Positions 1 through 41,516 of a DNA stretch of 64,000 nucleotides are shown piece by piece. Made by a program: the position numbers and the translations under genes. Below the pieces are notes generated by a model. It was not told where the DNA came from and did no database searches. It saw nothing but the letters and a program-made list of their open reading frames with translations. Every line of letters begins with the position of its first letter. Positions within the stretch are counted from its first letter, which is position 1. Origin of the DNA: Cloeon dipterum (taxonomy: Eukaryota > Arthropoda > Insecta > Ephemeroptera > Baetidae); the NCBI RefSeq assembly GCF_949628265.1, contig NC_088788.1:18724001-18788000 (forward strand), in the 5' to 3' direction.

Positions 1-180
1 TAGTGTTTGCTTTCGCTTCAACCAGCAGGGTTAAAATAATTTTAATCATTTTGGAACCAACCACAGTACATGCATATTTTTTCTTTGGCAAAAAATGTAA
101 ACCAAAACCTGATTTATTTTGCTTTACTCTTAATTTTATGATAGTCATTCTGTAATTAAACAAAAAACGCGAAGACTTAC

Positions 181-2736
<2,556 letters not shown>

Positions 2737-3515
2737 CGACGAAGGCTAAAATTTAATGGCAAATTGAATCTTCAGAATATTTTTGTTTATGTTCTGTGTT
2801 TTTGTTGACGGTCACGCCGATGCGCATGCGTGGCTGAGTGAAATTTTATTTGTTGACATCCTATGGCGCGGCAATCGTCTTTTCGTCTTCACGTTTTGAT
2901 CAAACCTAAGGAGAGCGTCCAGCCGTGCAGGCGTCCACTTTATGCAGGTAGCTGAGGACGCTGAGGTAGCCTAACTAAGAGGGCAGAATTCAAAGGATGA
3001 AGAAAATCACATTGATTTATTCAGATTTGGATTATGTATTATTCGAAAAAAGAATTTTCCGAAGAGGCCATTTCGAGTCTTCACCTAACTGTAGCAAATT
3101 CCAAATTGCTGCAACTCAAATATTTTCCAGATATGTATTTCTATCCAATGCGGTAGACAAAGATCACTATATAAATAAAGCCTGATTTTTCAGAATGTAA
3201 GATTGCTCCAAATTTTGGACTTTTGTACTTTATTTGCGTTTGCATGTGCGCGTATACATATTATGGTACAGAGTTCAGCCTTGTAAAATTCATTTTAAAT
3301 TGGTAACTTAATCAACTAAAGATTACTAAAATTAAATTTTATAGGAACATCAAATGAAGCATTGAGTGGTAGAATTTAAAAACATAGGAACGAGTGAGAT
3401 AAAATCTCATTTAACTTGTACAATACATGGATCTTCATCATCCTTTTATCATAATCTTCAAAATAGATCTTCCTCTTCATTCACCTTTTCTATCTCTATA
3501 AATTAGTGATGGAAT
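2737..3515. other. Intergenic spacer between muskelin and bHLH copy A
   Basis: This spacer holds the presumed muskelin promoter and the 3' flank of copy A. An AATAAA on the minus strand at 3234-3229 could be the copy A polyadenylation signal. A 62-codon plus-strand ORF at 2997-3185 resembles nothing I know and has no supporting splice or domain features, so I do not call it a gene. Confidence 0.5.
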
Positions 3516-5514
3516 TTAAGTTAAATATCCTAAGAGAGAGTCGTTCAATTGAATCAGATTAAACTCATTGACTTCTTCGTTTTCATCATCATCGTAGGTT
3601 TCCTGATAATTCTGCTGATCAGGAGAATCCTCTTGGTTTTCGTCATCAAAAAACTCTGCACCTTCCTCAGTCTCTTCACTCATATCCTGATCTTCATCCT
3701 CTCCATTTTCTTCTGTCTTGTTCTCCTCCGTTGTATCAGAATATTCATCTTTGTTATCCTCTTCATTTGAGACTTCATCATTTTCTTCGGTGTCTTCATC
3801 ATCTTCTAAGTCGTCTTCACCAACATAGACACCTCCATCATCAATCTGTTCATCCACATCCTCTGGAAGGGAAAGGGGATTCGTCGTCCCTTCCAGTCCC
3901 TTGCAAAGTTTGGTTGCAAAAGACTCTTGTGTAAAATATAGAATATTTTTCCTTGTTTTTCTCAAAGTGCTCTTTCATTTGTTCATAGGTTTCGGTCACT
4001 ATGCCGGTCCTTACGACATTTTCCATCTCTTCGCCTGAAAGAAATAAATACATATGTATTGTCAAATCCTCTCATAAAGAACCATTAAGGTCCTAAAGTT
4101 TTGTATCCATTGATATTATAGTGAAGCCTTATATCAAGATGCGAACCATGTAAAATAGTGGAAATTTTACAGTTACAAAAGCGATTTGAGTAAAAAATGG
4201 AGATAATAAGAAAAAGCTGCTGTATAATATTTTTCATACGTTCTTTGACAATATTTTAAAATTGAAATCTTTAATGCATTTTATTGTTTGCTAATAGGCG
4301 TGTCTATCTTCAAAACATTTTTAAAATCATGAAATGCAGTTGTTTAACATTTTTCTACTTGTCTTTAGTAAAGATACCTAATCACATGGTAACCGCCAGC
4401 CCAGAAATTTTTATAATTTCATAATAAACTGTTATTGAGCCATTATAATTTAAAAAAACAATTGAGGGATAACTTTTGTCACGCTTAATGTTGGTCAAAG
4501 AATAATCAAAAGGTTATCCAAAATATTAACCCTAGAATGACTCAGGGTTAATACAACAGGCAGAAAATAATTCTCCAAGGATATTCCTGGGGTTTTCCAA
4601 GAATAATTTTTCTGAGTAATCCAAAAGGTTGTCCTTGAACAAGAAAAAGCGTGACATTACCAATACCAATTTCCCAGCATAAGGGAATAACTATAGGGAT
4701 ATCCTTTTTTTATTAAGTGAAAATTACCCAGAACTGATCATTGTTAAGTTCAGAAAATATCATAATTTATTTTGGCTTGATCATTTGAAACCGAATATAG
4801 AGGATTGCTAATTTCTCCAAATCAAATTATGTTTTCCGTAATTGTTTGGAGCTACGTGAATTCAATTTATTTTCAGAAGGTGAGTTTTGAATATATGGCA
4901 TTAAAGACTTGTTTGGCAGGGTGCACTACTTACAATAATCGTTCATGAATTTCAATTTCGCATCGTAAACTTGCACTCCTTCATCGCTTGGGTCAAAATA
5001 TCTGCTCCACTTTTCGATGAAGGCCGCGGATTCACTAAGGATGTCACTACGATGACAGTTGTCAAAGTTTATACCCATCAGGGCAGGACAAACTTCGATC
5101 AGGCCCTCAAATTTGCCTTTCAGTTCATCTCTTCTGACCCTCTCGAGCTTGTGATGGTCTCGTTTGTCAGCCTATGAATTAGCACCAAATGATTTTCAAT
5201 TTTGAGGCTTATTTTAACCAAAAAGCAATCTACTTACCCCATATCCTTCTACATCGATTACATCATTAGAATCATCTGAGCTAACTGAGGATCTCGCAGC
5301 GCTCACTGAAAAAAGGAATTCAATTTTATGGACATTTTCACAGAAAACATAATGCATGTGTGTGAAGGTGGGAAAGAAGTTGAGTTTTTCTTAAATATTT
5401 CAATGATTAAAGAAAATTTCGAAAATTACATTTACCTTTTGCGGGTGCTCTCTTTTTGGCCAACGAGGCATTCCGACGAGTTGATTTGGTAACGCTTTTG
5501 GCTTTGACTTTCAT
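3516..5514 (-). pseudogene. MAX-like bHLH protein with acidic tail, copy A (frameshifted in last exon)
   Basis: Exons 5514-5436, 5305-5238, 5171-4934 and 4034-3516 join with the same phases (1, 0, 1) as copy B. The encoded order is: basic N-terminus (MKVKAKSVTKSTRRN), Ser/Asp segment, bHLH starting ADKRDHHKLERVRRDELKG, then a helical segment ending KLKFMNDYCEEMENVVRTG, then the Asp/Glu tail. Relative to copy B, one extra base in an A run at 3933-3936 (plus strand) shifts the frame. Translation then stops at 3850 after about 60 residues of the last exon. The downstream tail frame remains open for about 130 codons to the stop at 3516, so the event is recent, a sequencing or assembly error, or bypassed. 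The basic region has lost one residue (HHK-LER against HHNELER in B), while the loop has gained one. A decaying gene is most likely; a functional truncated bHLH is possible. Confidence 0.7.
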
Positions 5515-5773
5515 TTTCTAATCTGCAAATATTAAATCAAGTATAAAACAGAGGGAATACCAGATGGCTATAGAGGTGAGATAGAATGAAATCATTTTTT
5601 TAGAGCACGTTTGCAGAGCATGCGTTTTGCTGTTTTTAGAAGGAACGAGAATTCGCCTATCAAAATTACATGTTTAATTCTTTCGCTAGTAATTTTTCTC
5701 TTCTAAAACGGTTGCCTTTGCTGTGGAGTCCTTATCTCAATATATTTTAGAAAATTTCTCTCTTTTGCTCTAT

Positions 5774-6472
5774 ATTCAGATTAGAGTGTATTTCAAGAAC
5801 AAGACCGAAAAATAATACCGGGATTTCCGGTATTGTTCTTGTTTTGCCGGATTTTTTTCTAAATTCAATACCAGAACAATACCAAACAATACTGGAAAAG
5901 GCAATACAAGAATATTGTTTTTTCCTGAATTCTTTATGGTGGTAGAGAAATTTTCATAGAAAAATTCTTCTAACAAAGTGAGAATCTTTAGGCTTTTAAT
6001 GCTGCACTTTGCCATTGCTGCCGATAAAAGTGTCCCTCGTCCCGCTGAAGATTGTCCCTGTCCCGCCCCACCCGTCTTGAAATAAAAAATTCAACCCGCG
6101 TCCCTCAGGGACGGGACGGGAATCCTGTAATCCCTGTCCATGGTCCCCTCTCTAGTTTCAGTTTTAGAATATATTTAATCAAGCAAAACGACAATTTTAT
6201 TAAAATGCTAAAGTAAGATTTGATAATATACAACTTAAAAAATATGTCTTCCAGAATAAATCCCAAAAACAAGAATTTAAAAAAAAAACAATACCGAAAC
6301 AAGATTTTTTTGTCAGAAAAGCAATACCAAAACAAGAAGGTTTGAAAAACAATACAAGACAAGAAAATTTTAAATATTTCTTTCAGAAACAATACCGGAA
6401 CAATACCAGTTTCGGCAAGAAAAGTTCCAGACAATACAAAAATTTGGTCTTGAAATACACTCTAATTCAGAT
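5774..6472. mobile_element. Non-autonomous hAT-type transposon (MITE) with 8-bp target duplication
   Basis: The element occupies 5782-6464 (683 bp). Both ends carry the perfect 17-bp terminal inverted repeat TAGAGTGTATTTCAAGA, which fits the hAT terminal consensus YARNG. It is flanked on both sides by the 8-bp direct repeat ATTCAGAT (5774-5781 and 6465-6472), the target-site length typical of hAT transposons. The interior is AT-rich, with recurring CAATACC/ACAATAC units and a GGGACGGGA/CCCTGTCCC-type patch, and has no transposase ORF, so it must be mobilised in trans. Confidence 0.88.
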
Positions 6473-6748
6473 TAGGCTAGCGTTTGACGTTGCTGCAAAG
6501 TGATTACTTCTTTTTAAAAATTTCGCCCTTGAACATAACGCGCGTCGTTAAGCCAAAATACTGTTAAAAATTAATTAATTTATTCTATATGGGCACTGAA
6601 TCAGGTATTTCGGGCCGAAAACCGAACACGCCCATTAAATTTAGAGTAGAGAGCCTCTCACTTACTCGTACTAATAACACGCCTCCAAATTATTAGTGGG
6701 CACGGCTTAATATTTTTATCAGTATAAGTTTATAAGAAAAGGAACTCA

Positions 6749-6759
6749 ATATATATATG

Positions 6760-6848
<89 letters not shown>
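6749..6848. repeat. (AT)n microsatellite ending in (AC)n
   Basis: About 95 bp of nearly pure TA repeats with a few GTA interruptions, grading into ACACACACAC at the right end. It generates a spurious Tyr/Ile-rich ORF on the minus strand. Confidence 0.95.
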
Positions 6849-6849
<1 letters not shown>

Positions 6850-7118
6850 GGGAATGTAACAGATGAAATAAACAGTGGGTAAGTCTATTTTAAATTGTTT
6901 ATTACTAGAATTAGCCGAATCATTCAAAAGGAAGGTTTAATATTTCACAACATGCACAGTGCCAGGCCTAGACCGAAAATTCTGTAGCGGGGGGTACAGC
7001 CAGACTCGTGGCGTCATCATTGAATGCACTGCGCACCGTCTTGGACACTGGCTTTGAATTTGTGATAGAATTTGATTTTAAGTTTGCAATCCCAAGTGAG
7101 TTGTTCGATTGAATTAGA

Positions 7119-9171
7119 TCAAACTACATTGACTTCTTCATCTTCGTCATCATCGTAGTTTTCCTGATATTCCTGCTGATCAGTAGAATATTCTTGGTTT
7201 TCGTCATCAGCCAACTCTACGCCTTCATCTGTCTCTTCACTGATATCCTGATCTTCATCCTCTCGATTTGCTTCTGTCTCGTCCTCCTCTCCCTCCTCCG
7301 CTGTATCAGAATATCCATCTTCGTTATCCTCTTCATTTGAGTCTTCATCATTTTCGTTGGTGTCTTCATCATCTCCAAAGTCGTCTTCACCAACATCGAT
7401 ATCTCCATCATCATTCTGCTCGCCCTCATCCTCTGAATATTGATGGGAAAGATTTTTCGTCGCCACATCCAGTCCCTTGCAAAGTTTGGTAGCAAAAGAC
7501 TTTCGTGTAAACATAGCATACTCTGCCTTATAGTTCTCAAAGTGTTCTTTCATTTTTTCATAGGTTTCGGTCACTGAGCCGGTCCTTACGACATTTTCCA
7601 TCTCTTCGCCTGAAAGAATTTGCGTAAATAAATATATATTGTAAACTCCTCTCATAAAGAACCATTAAGGTCCTGAAGTTTTGAATCCATTGATATTGTG
7701 TAGCCTTATACCACGATGCGAACCATGTAAAATAGTAGAAAATTTTCAGTCCATACGTCCAGATTGACAAATTGAGATGGTGAGAAAATTATTTTAATTT
7801 TAGTTTTTTTGTCACTTTAATTATAGGCTTTTTATATTGCTCATTGAGAAAAATCGACCTCTGGTTATTTTTGAAGCTATAGACACATGCAGTTTAAAAA
7901 ATCTGCAATAGGCCAGTGTTTCGCTGTTTAAGGTCCGATCTGACACATCAATCCTCTAGCAACCAGGGCCAAAAAATTGTAATAGAAAAAAAGTATCACA
8001 CGCTTTGGTATTCTAAGACATATTTTCAGTTAAGTACTGCTTCAAAGTTGAAACAACTGCTGTAAAATAAAATAATGTGATAATATTTTCTTTAACAATT
8101 TTTTCAAATTAAGCCTTCCATTCCATTTTTGTTCGCTTATGTTAGTTGATGTCAACCCAGATATTAATTAATATTTATTATCATGAAATATTTTAGAATT
8201 TTAATAGTAATTGACAAAAATAAAGATACGTAACCTAGTAGTAATCTCACAATCAGTATTTTTTAAGTACCATCATCATCACAAACTGTTTTTGAGCCAA
8301 TGCCATTAGCCAATTTCCCTAAGGGAATAACTAGGGACTTTATAAGAAGTGAATTTTACCCACTGATCTTATTAATGTCAAGCATACACAGTAAAGAAAA
8401 ATAATCATGATTTAACTGAAATTATCTTGATCATTCAATTTTGAATATAGAGGATTGCTAAATTTCAGCAAATCGTTTATGTTTTCCCTAAATGTTTGGT
8501 ACTGCGTGAATTCAACTTTTTTCAATTTACTAAGAATTTCCTTTCAGAGTGTGGGGTTTAAATAAGGCATTAAAGACTTAATTGGCAGGGTGCACTTACA
8601 AAAATCATTCATGAATTTGAATTTTTCCTTGAAAAGTGTCTGTCCTTCTTCGCTGGGGTCAAAATATTTGCTCCACTTTTCGATGAAGTTCGCTGATTTC
8701 CTAAGGACTTCACCGCGACAGGCCAGCGAGTTCATTCCCTTCAGGCCAGGACAAACTTCGATCAGGCCGTCAAAGCTGCCTTTCAGGTGATCTCTTCTTA
8801 TTCTCTCAAGCTCGTTGTGATGATCTCGTCTCTCACCCTGAATTAGCACCAAATGTTTTTCAATTTAGAGACTTTTAACCAAAGCACACTACTTACCCCT
8901 ACTCCTTCTCCATCGTTTAAAGTATCAGATTCATCTGAGCTATAGGAGCATCTCTCAGCATTTACTGAAAAGAGGAATTTATTTTAAAACATACTTTACT
9001 TAACTCTGCACATGCGAATTTTAATGGGACAGAAGTTCAGCATCTTAAAATAATCAGGATCAATAATTTGAGAAACTTACTTATGACTTCAGCGCGTGCT
9101 CGTTGTTTTGCCAACGAGACCTTCCGACGAGCCATTTTGGTCACACGACGACTTTGGGCTTTCGCTTTCAT
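7119..9171 (-). CDS. MAX-like bHLH protein with acidic tail, copy B (intact)
   Basis: Four exons: 9171-9081, 8964-8897, 8837-8600 and 7609-7119; 888 nt, 295 aa. Residues 1-30 are strongly basic (possible nuclear signal). Residues 31-53 are Ser/Asp/Glu-rich. About 55-105 is a MAX-type bHLH: RRDHHNELERIRRDHLKGSF keeps the His, Glu and two Arg residues of the E-box-reading basic region. Where MAX continues into a leucine zipper, this protein has IEKWSKYFDPSEEG and a short helical stretch. The last exon holds GEEMENVVRTGSVTETYE, then a tail of about 100 residues that is roughly half Asp/Glu. The junction before the bHLH (GEGVG|GERRDHH) is the same intron position as in MAX. Likely a nuclear DNA-binding or chromatin protein; the partner and function are unknown. 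An AATAAA lies at 6903-6898 on the minus strand. Confidence 0.82.
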
Positions 9172-10711
9172 TTTTTCTCTGCAAAATTTACAAATCAAGT
9201 ATGTATGAATCAGCAAATATTCAAGACAGTGTTAGGGAAAATAGCCACAAATAGCGTGTTTAATCTTTTACTCATTTATTGAAGAGGCACAATTTCTCAG
9301 CAGCTATATTACAAACTAAAAGTACAATCAAAACTGGGATATATGTATTTCTCTCAAATAAAAACAAATTTGTGGATAATGTCATCTGATGTAAAGCTGT
9401 TCAAATAAAAAGAATAAACAGCTGAAAATCTTTGATGCAACAATACTAAACCAACTCGATAGAATCCAAAACTCCAGTGCTTTTTTCGTGTTATTGTATG
9501 ATAGACGAGCTTTAATTAAATTTGTCCAATGTTTAATTATTGGGTGGCACCGACCGGTGGCACGGGGTATTCGCACCTTGATTTTTATTTCTCAACGAGC
9601 AGTTTCCCTGCAGTTATTTACACATTATGATAATTATATGGTCTTAATCCTTTCTTTGTTAGATCTAGGTGAGCTGAATCGAAATCAGCTGCTAATATTG
9701 GTCGAACCTGGGTAAAAATGAAGAGAAGAGAGAAATTATGGAAATTATAATGTAGCTTGGAGCGGCGGCAGTGCAAGAATTCCGTATTCACAGTCCTGTA
9801 AAAGGGAAATGCCACCACTGACCACTGCACCTTCGATTGAAACGCGGGACATCCTGTCCCATTCCCTCATTTAGGTATTAGATAGATGCAAACCACCAAG
9901 TATGTATGTAGTCAGAATATCAATTCAATCAACTTCCAAATCCACATGGACTCTGCGGCTCGCGTGTTTTGGCCATGCCATAAAGAAATAATCAACTCAA
10001 TCAGCGACAATATGTGGCTTGGCAGCTAATATCTCGTAGTAAAACTAACCTGATAGAATGTTTCTTGCGTTTTTACAAAAGATTATATTTGTAAAATTAT
10101 CAAGTCGACAACTTCAAGAGTGGCGAATGTGTTTTCCTGTCCTCAAAACAAAACACGCTGTTTCTTGTTTCTCTGGCGTAACGTAATACACGCATGCGCA
10201 CATACAGGAAATAACTTAGCGGCAGCTCTTTAAATGTTTTTCTTTCACTATTTTTTCCTGAGCTAAACCTGCTGCCACCTCCATATAAATAAACCACCCC
10301 AATTTCTTTCCTTGAGCGTTTTGCTTTAACTATTTTAAATCAACTTCCCTATCATCATCTTTTTTACTTCCTTAAAGCATTCTTGACGTAATTTCGTTAT
10401 AATACAGGATACTACATTATTAAGAATGTTCTGTTCAAAAAACCCAAAAAATCGTTAATGAAATTTGAATTACATATAATTCTTTTACTATACCTGATTT
10501 TTCGTCCTAATGGAAACATGTGGTCACAAGAGAAGCTACTGGATATGCAGCTGTAGGAGCTCAGCTAAGAAATGATGTAACTTTTAACACTAGGTGGAGT
10601 AGAGGGTTAGTCAGGGGAGGGTTGCGCTAGATTTCATACATACACGTGCAGCTATGAGCAAGCTAGCAGGGCTTTCCCATCTTATAATGCCTGATTGCGG
10701 GCTGATCGTTG

Positions 10712-10861
10712 CAATTCGTCCTGGTCCCGGTAAAATTGCGCAACGTTCAACAAACACCTAAATTTTCATCGTCGAATTGATTGTTGACATTTTCTTGCAA
10801 CAAGGAAATCCGCGTTTGGTTGTTGAAAGTTGCGCATTTTTACCGGGACCAGGACGAATTG
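10712..10861. mobile_element. 150-bp foldback element with long terminal inverted repeats
   Basis: The outer 33 bp of each end are inverted copies with one mismatch (they start CAATTCGTCCTGGTCCCGGT). Imperfect complementarity continues inward through TTCAACAA. No clear target-site duplication is visible at the borders. Such a structure fits a foldback MITE; the transcript, if any, would form a long hairpin. Confidence 0.75.
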
Positions 10862-12344
10862 TACCTTTTTCTTTCAAGTATAAGGTTCACAAATTACTCA
10901 AAGGAGGATAAAATAAATTTGCTTTCTCTGTAACAAATCGCGATATCTTAAATAACTCCAATTTGAAAAATCAAATATTAATTACAAGATCTCAAGGCGG
11001 ATTTTTTTTTCAGGGAAGTGATCATTTATCCCAAGATATAATTTCATTTGTATCGGTAAGATGGATTGAAGCGAGATAAGAAGCCTCTGCTGGAAAAAAC
11101 CTGAAATATTAACTTCAATTCAATCTAGTCAACTCGGAAACTTGTTCAAATTTCTTAGTTTACGGATTTATGCAATTCAAGCGAATTAACAAAAAATTGA
11201 CTCTCAAATCAAATTCTGTAAATTTGCAAAGAACTGAGGAGAAATTTGTGAAGAAATTCAAAGAATAAAATGTGAGATGGAGTAAAAGACAGGAGATTTG
11301 TAATTTTTTAAGTTCTAAGTATGTTTTATTCTACAGCGCCACATGTCTGTATGACCTGTCATCAACATGGCAGGCGGCGGTTGGTCAAGCTCTCGGAGGG
11401 TGGCGCACAACAAGTAATTATGGGAGCTGCTTCGCTGATACATTCGAGTTTTGTCGTTTCTTGAGTAATGAGAGTGAGAATGAATGAGGAGAGATTGATA
11501 GAAGTACTTGAATTAATTCGTTAATATTACAATGCCATTCGGTTTTCTTTCTCGGTTTTGTGGTCTACTACAGAACATGGAAGCTCATGACAATGATAAG
11601 ATTTGCTTGCTGTAGGTAAAGTAGGCGCCGCACACGCTCACAATTTGTGTTTGTTCGTTGGAGAATATTTTTCTGCTAAATTTTCAATCTGCCCCGTGTG
11701 CTTGTACGTACGCTGCACTTTCCGATCCTTCCTCGCAGTGTTTTTATTTAATTTAATTTTTTTAAGTACAATCAGTATTGGCTCCACATTGTTTGCCGGG
11801 CGATTCGCACTTCGCACACTGACAGCTTTCGTCGAGTAAAAAATTTGCGGCTCAATTTGGCTGGCTGTCAAAAGGGGTGAGGGGTGGGTTTCGATCGTTT
11901 CCAACGGGACAGATTTGCAATTGGTTAGTAGTTGGGTGTCCAGTGTTCGAAGCCCGAATGCCGGCTGAGTTTCACAAAACGCCGGGCAACAGAATGCAGC
12001 ATGTTGCAGGGTCGGTGGACTATGTTACAAGACTGTACATACATCCAAATGTAGTTCTTGGAATTCTTTTTTCTTTCTTTTGCTCGATAAATATTGTCTG
12101 CAACAAATTTTTCCGTCATTTTTGATTAGCTTATCGTGCACTACTTAATATCACACTAGCGTAGTTTACTGTTTGCATGCCACACGTTATGGAGCAGAAC
12201 AAACCGCCTGTCACACATCACATTCCACTGTCTTCTTGCTCGAATCGTCCATAATCACTCGCGGCCGCGACAATTGTCCTCTCGAGGCCGCCGCTTGAGA
12301 TGATTCGTGTTTTCATTTTCACAGTTTGTGTTTAAATAGGTTTC

Positions 12345-12511
12345 GTCAGTTCTCAGCGCCGCGTGTCAGACGACGATGACGGATAATAATTATTCCTCTC
12401 GTGAAAGAACTCGTGTGTGTGTTTATTAGCTTATTCAGATTTTCACGTACCAAAACTCAAAAGCAAACAAAAAAAAGCTGCGACTGTTGAAATCTGATGA
12501 TTTCCAAGTGT
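12345..12511 (+). promoter_or_regulatory. Candidate plus-strand promoter and noncoding first exon
   Basis: An initiator-like TCAGTT near 12348 lies in a GC-rich patch and is followed, about 160 bp later, by a GTGTG|GTGAGTGT donor-like site near 12512. No plus-strand coding exon follows for tens of kb, so a transcript would be antisense to TLK. Weak evidence. Confidence 0.25.
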
Positions 12512-12999
12512 GTGGTGAGTGTATGTGTGTCGGATACAATTAAACGGGACTGGCAGCAAGGTGGGTTTTTTCTTGGCAAGATTTTAACACGGCTCAAACC
12601 AAAGTAATAAATTAAATATACGCGATTGCACCAAAAATCAAATCAATCTTTGCGGGTTCATTTTAGAAAATACATTTTCTACCACGTAAACAATAACAAA
12701 ATTTTTCAAAGAAATTTACAGCTAAGCAAAAAATTAACCTACAAGATTTTATTGTTTTGGAGAGAAAGAGAGAAAAAGTGTCTTCGGAGATCGCCAAAAA
12801 AACCCGCCAGCCACGGATCATCTTTTTTCAAACAGCTGTTTCCTTTTTTCTTCATAAATTCAATTTTTTAAATATTTATGCTACTAGCAAGCATAACGAC
12901 GCGCGTTTCCCAATGCCGGAGACTCGTCCTGGAGGGGGGCGGGGCGGGGGTGCCTTTTTACAGGGGCAACTCGGACAGTTTCTCGCACGGGAGTGGCCA

Positions 13000-40667
<27,668 letters not shown>

Positions 40668-41244
40668 GCCCCCCACGGGGGCCGGTGGAGGCGGCGGATT
40701 TTGCGACTGTGCTCGGCGAGGCGCGCGAGCAGCATTAGCAGACCGTCGACCTGAAACGAAAGCCGAATTTCTTTCAACTTTGACACATCTCCGGTCTCTG
40801 GCTCCAGGCCCGATTTAATTGGATTATTAATGAAAAGTTTTTAGTCGCAGGGGGTAAATGAAGTCTAGAAAATATTTACGTGGTATGACTAACACACGCC
40901 TTCCGAAACGAAATTATTTAGGAATTCTCGAGTTATGACACATGGAAAATTTATGAAATACGAAATAGCGTTGTTTGTGATTTAAAAATAACCTATTGTC
41001 TCGTTAGAACTTAAAACACAATTTCCTGAAATTTCAAACTAGCTCGATCCCTGCGCGTTTATTTTGTGTCACTAAATGAATTTAATGCGTTTTGTTCATT
41101 AAATTATTGTGTTAAATAGAAAAAAATATGTCTTGGTAAGACAATTAAGTATATAATCTGTGGGAGAGCCGTATACAGTTTAACTAAAATAATTCAGATT
41201 TCTAAATAAAAGCAATAATTTTATACCAATGTCAAAGATGGCAG

Positions 41245-41516
41245 AAGGTGGTTAGTTAAGTGACTCGAAATGCTCAAATAGTTCAACGGGCTGGGAGGCG
41301 CACCGGTGCCTCGTCACCACTTGCTGTTTTTTGCACCTTTCCAGCGGCTTTAGGGACAAATGTCTGGCGTTTCAATAAAATACCTCGGTGCGAGGAGTCA
41401 AAAAGATGACCACGTTGGGCCCAAGCTCCTCTGCGGCCACTCGGGCCCCATATCATCCGCTCAGCGGTGCTATTAGGACCCGGTGAGCTCATAGCCCACG
41501 GGAAGTACTGAGCAGA
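41245..41516 (-). repeat. SINE-like dispersed repeat, copy 1
   Basis: This copy of about 270 bp shares blocks with copies at 53813-54070 and 58743-58963. Shared blocks include CTCTGCGGCCACTC, CAAATAG, GGGCTGGGAGG, and GTGAGC near the end that reads CTGAGCAG. It is full length relative to copy 3, which lacks an internal block of about 50 bp. No tRNA-like A and B boxes are evident to me. Strand is set so that copy 2 is plus. Confidence 0.85.

Larger units (their letters stand above)
3516..9171 (-). repeat. Direct tandem gene duplication (two ~2-kb copies about 3.6 kb apart)
   Basis: Copies A and B share exon number, intron phases, near-identical exon sizes (68 and 238 bp for exons 2 and 3) and recognisable intron sequence. 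Examples of intron homology are the AAGAACCATTAAGGTCCT block at about 4078 and 7658, and GAATATAGAGGATTGCTAA near 4793 and 8445. Exon divergence is high, so the duplication is not recent. The spacer between copies (5515-7118) holds a hAT-type MITE and an AT microsatellite. Confidence 0.85.
9172..12999. other. Gene-poor stretch between copy B and the TLK stop codon
   Basis: No convincing protein-coding exon was found on either strand. It contains a foldback element (10712-10861), a possible TLK polyadenylation signal (AATAAA, minus strand 12753-12748) and a possible plus-strand promoter and noncoding first exon near 12345-12511. ORFs here are short, without domain resemblance, and often overlap in both strands. 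Confidence 0.6.

Noticed and set aside
2997-3185. Small plus-strand ORF (MKKITLIYSDLDYV)
   Set aside because: AT-rich, no domain, no splice or conservation evidence.
6730-6927. Tyr-Ile repeat ORF on the minus strand
   Set aside because: Translation of the (AT)n microsatellite.
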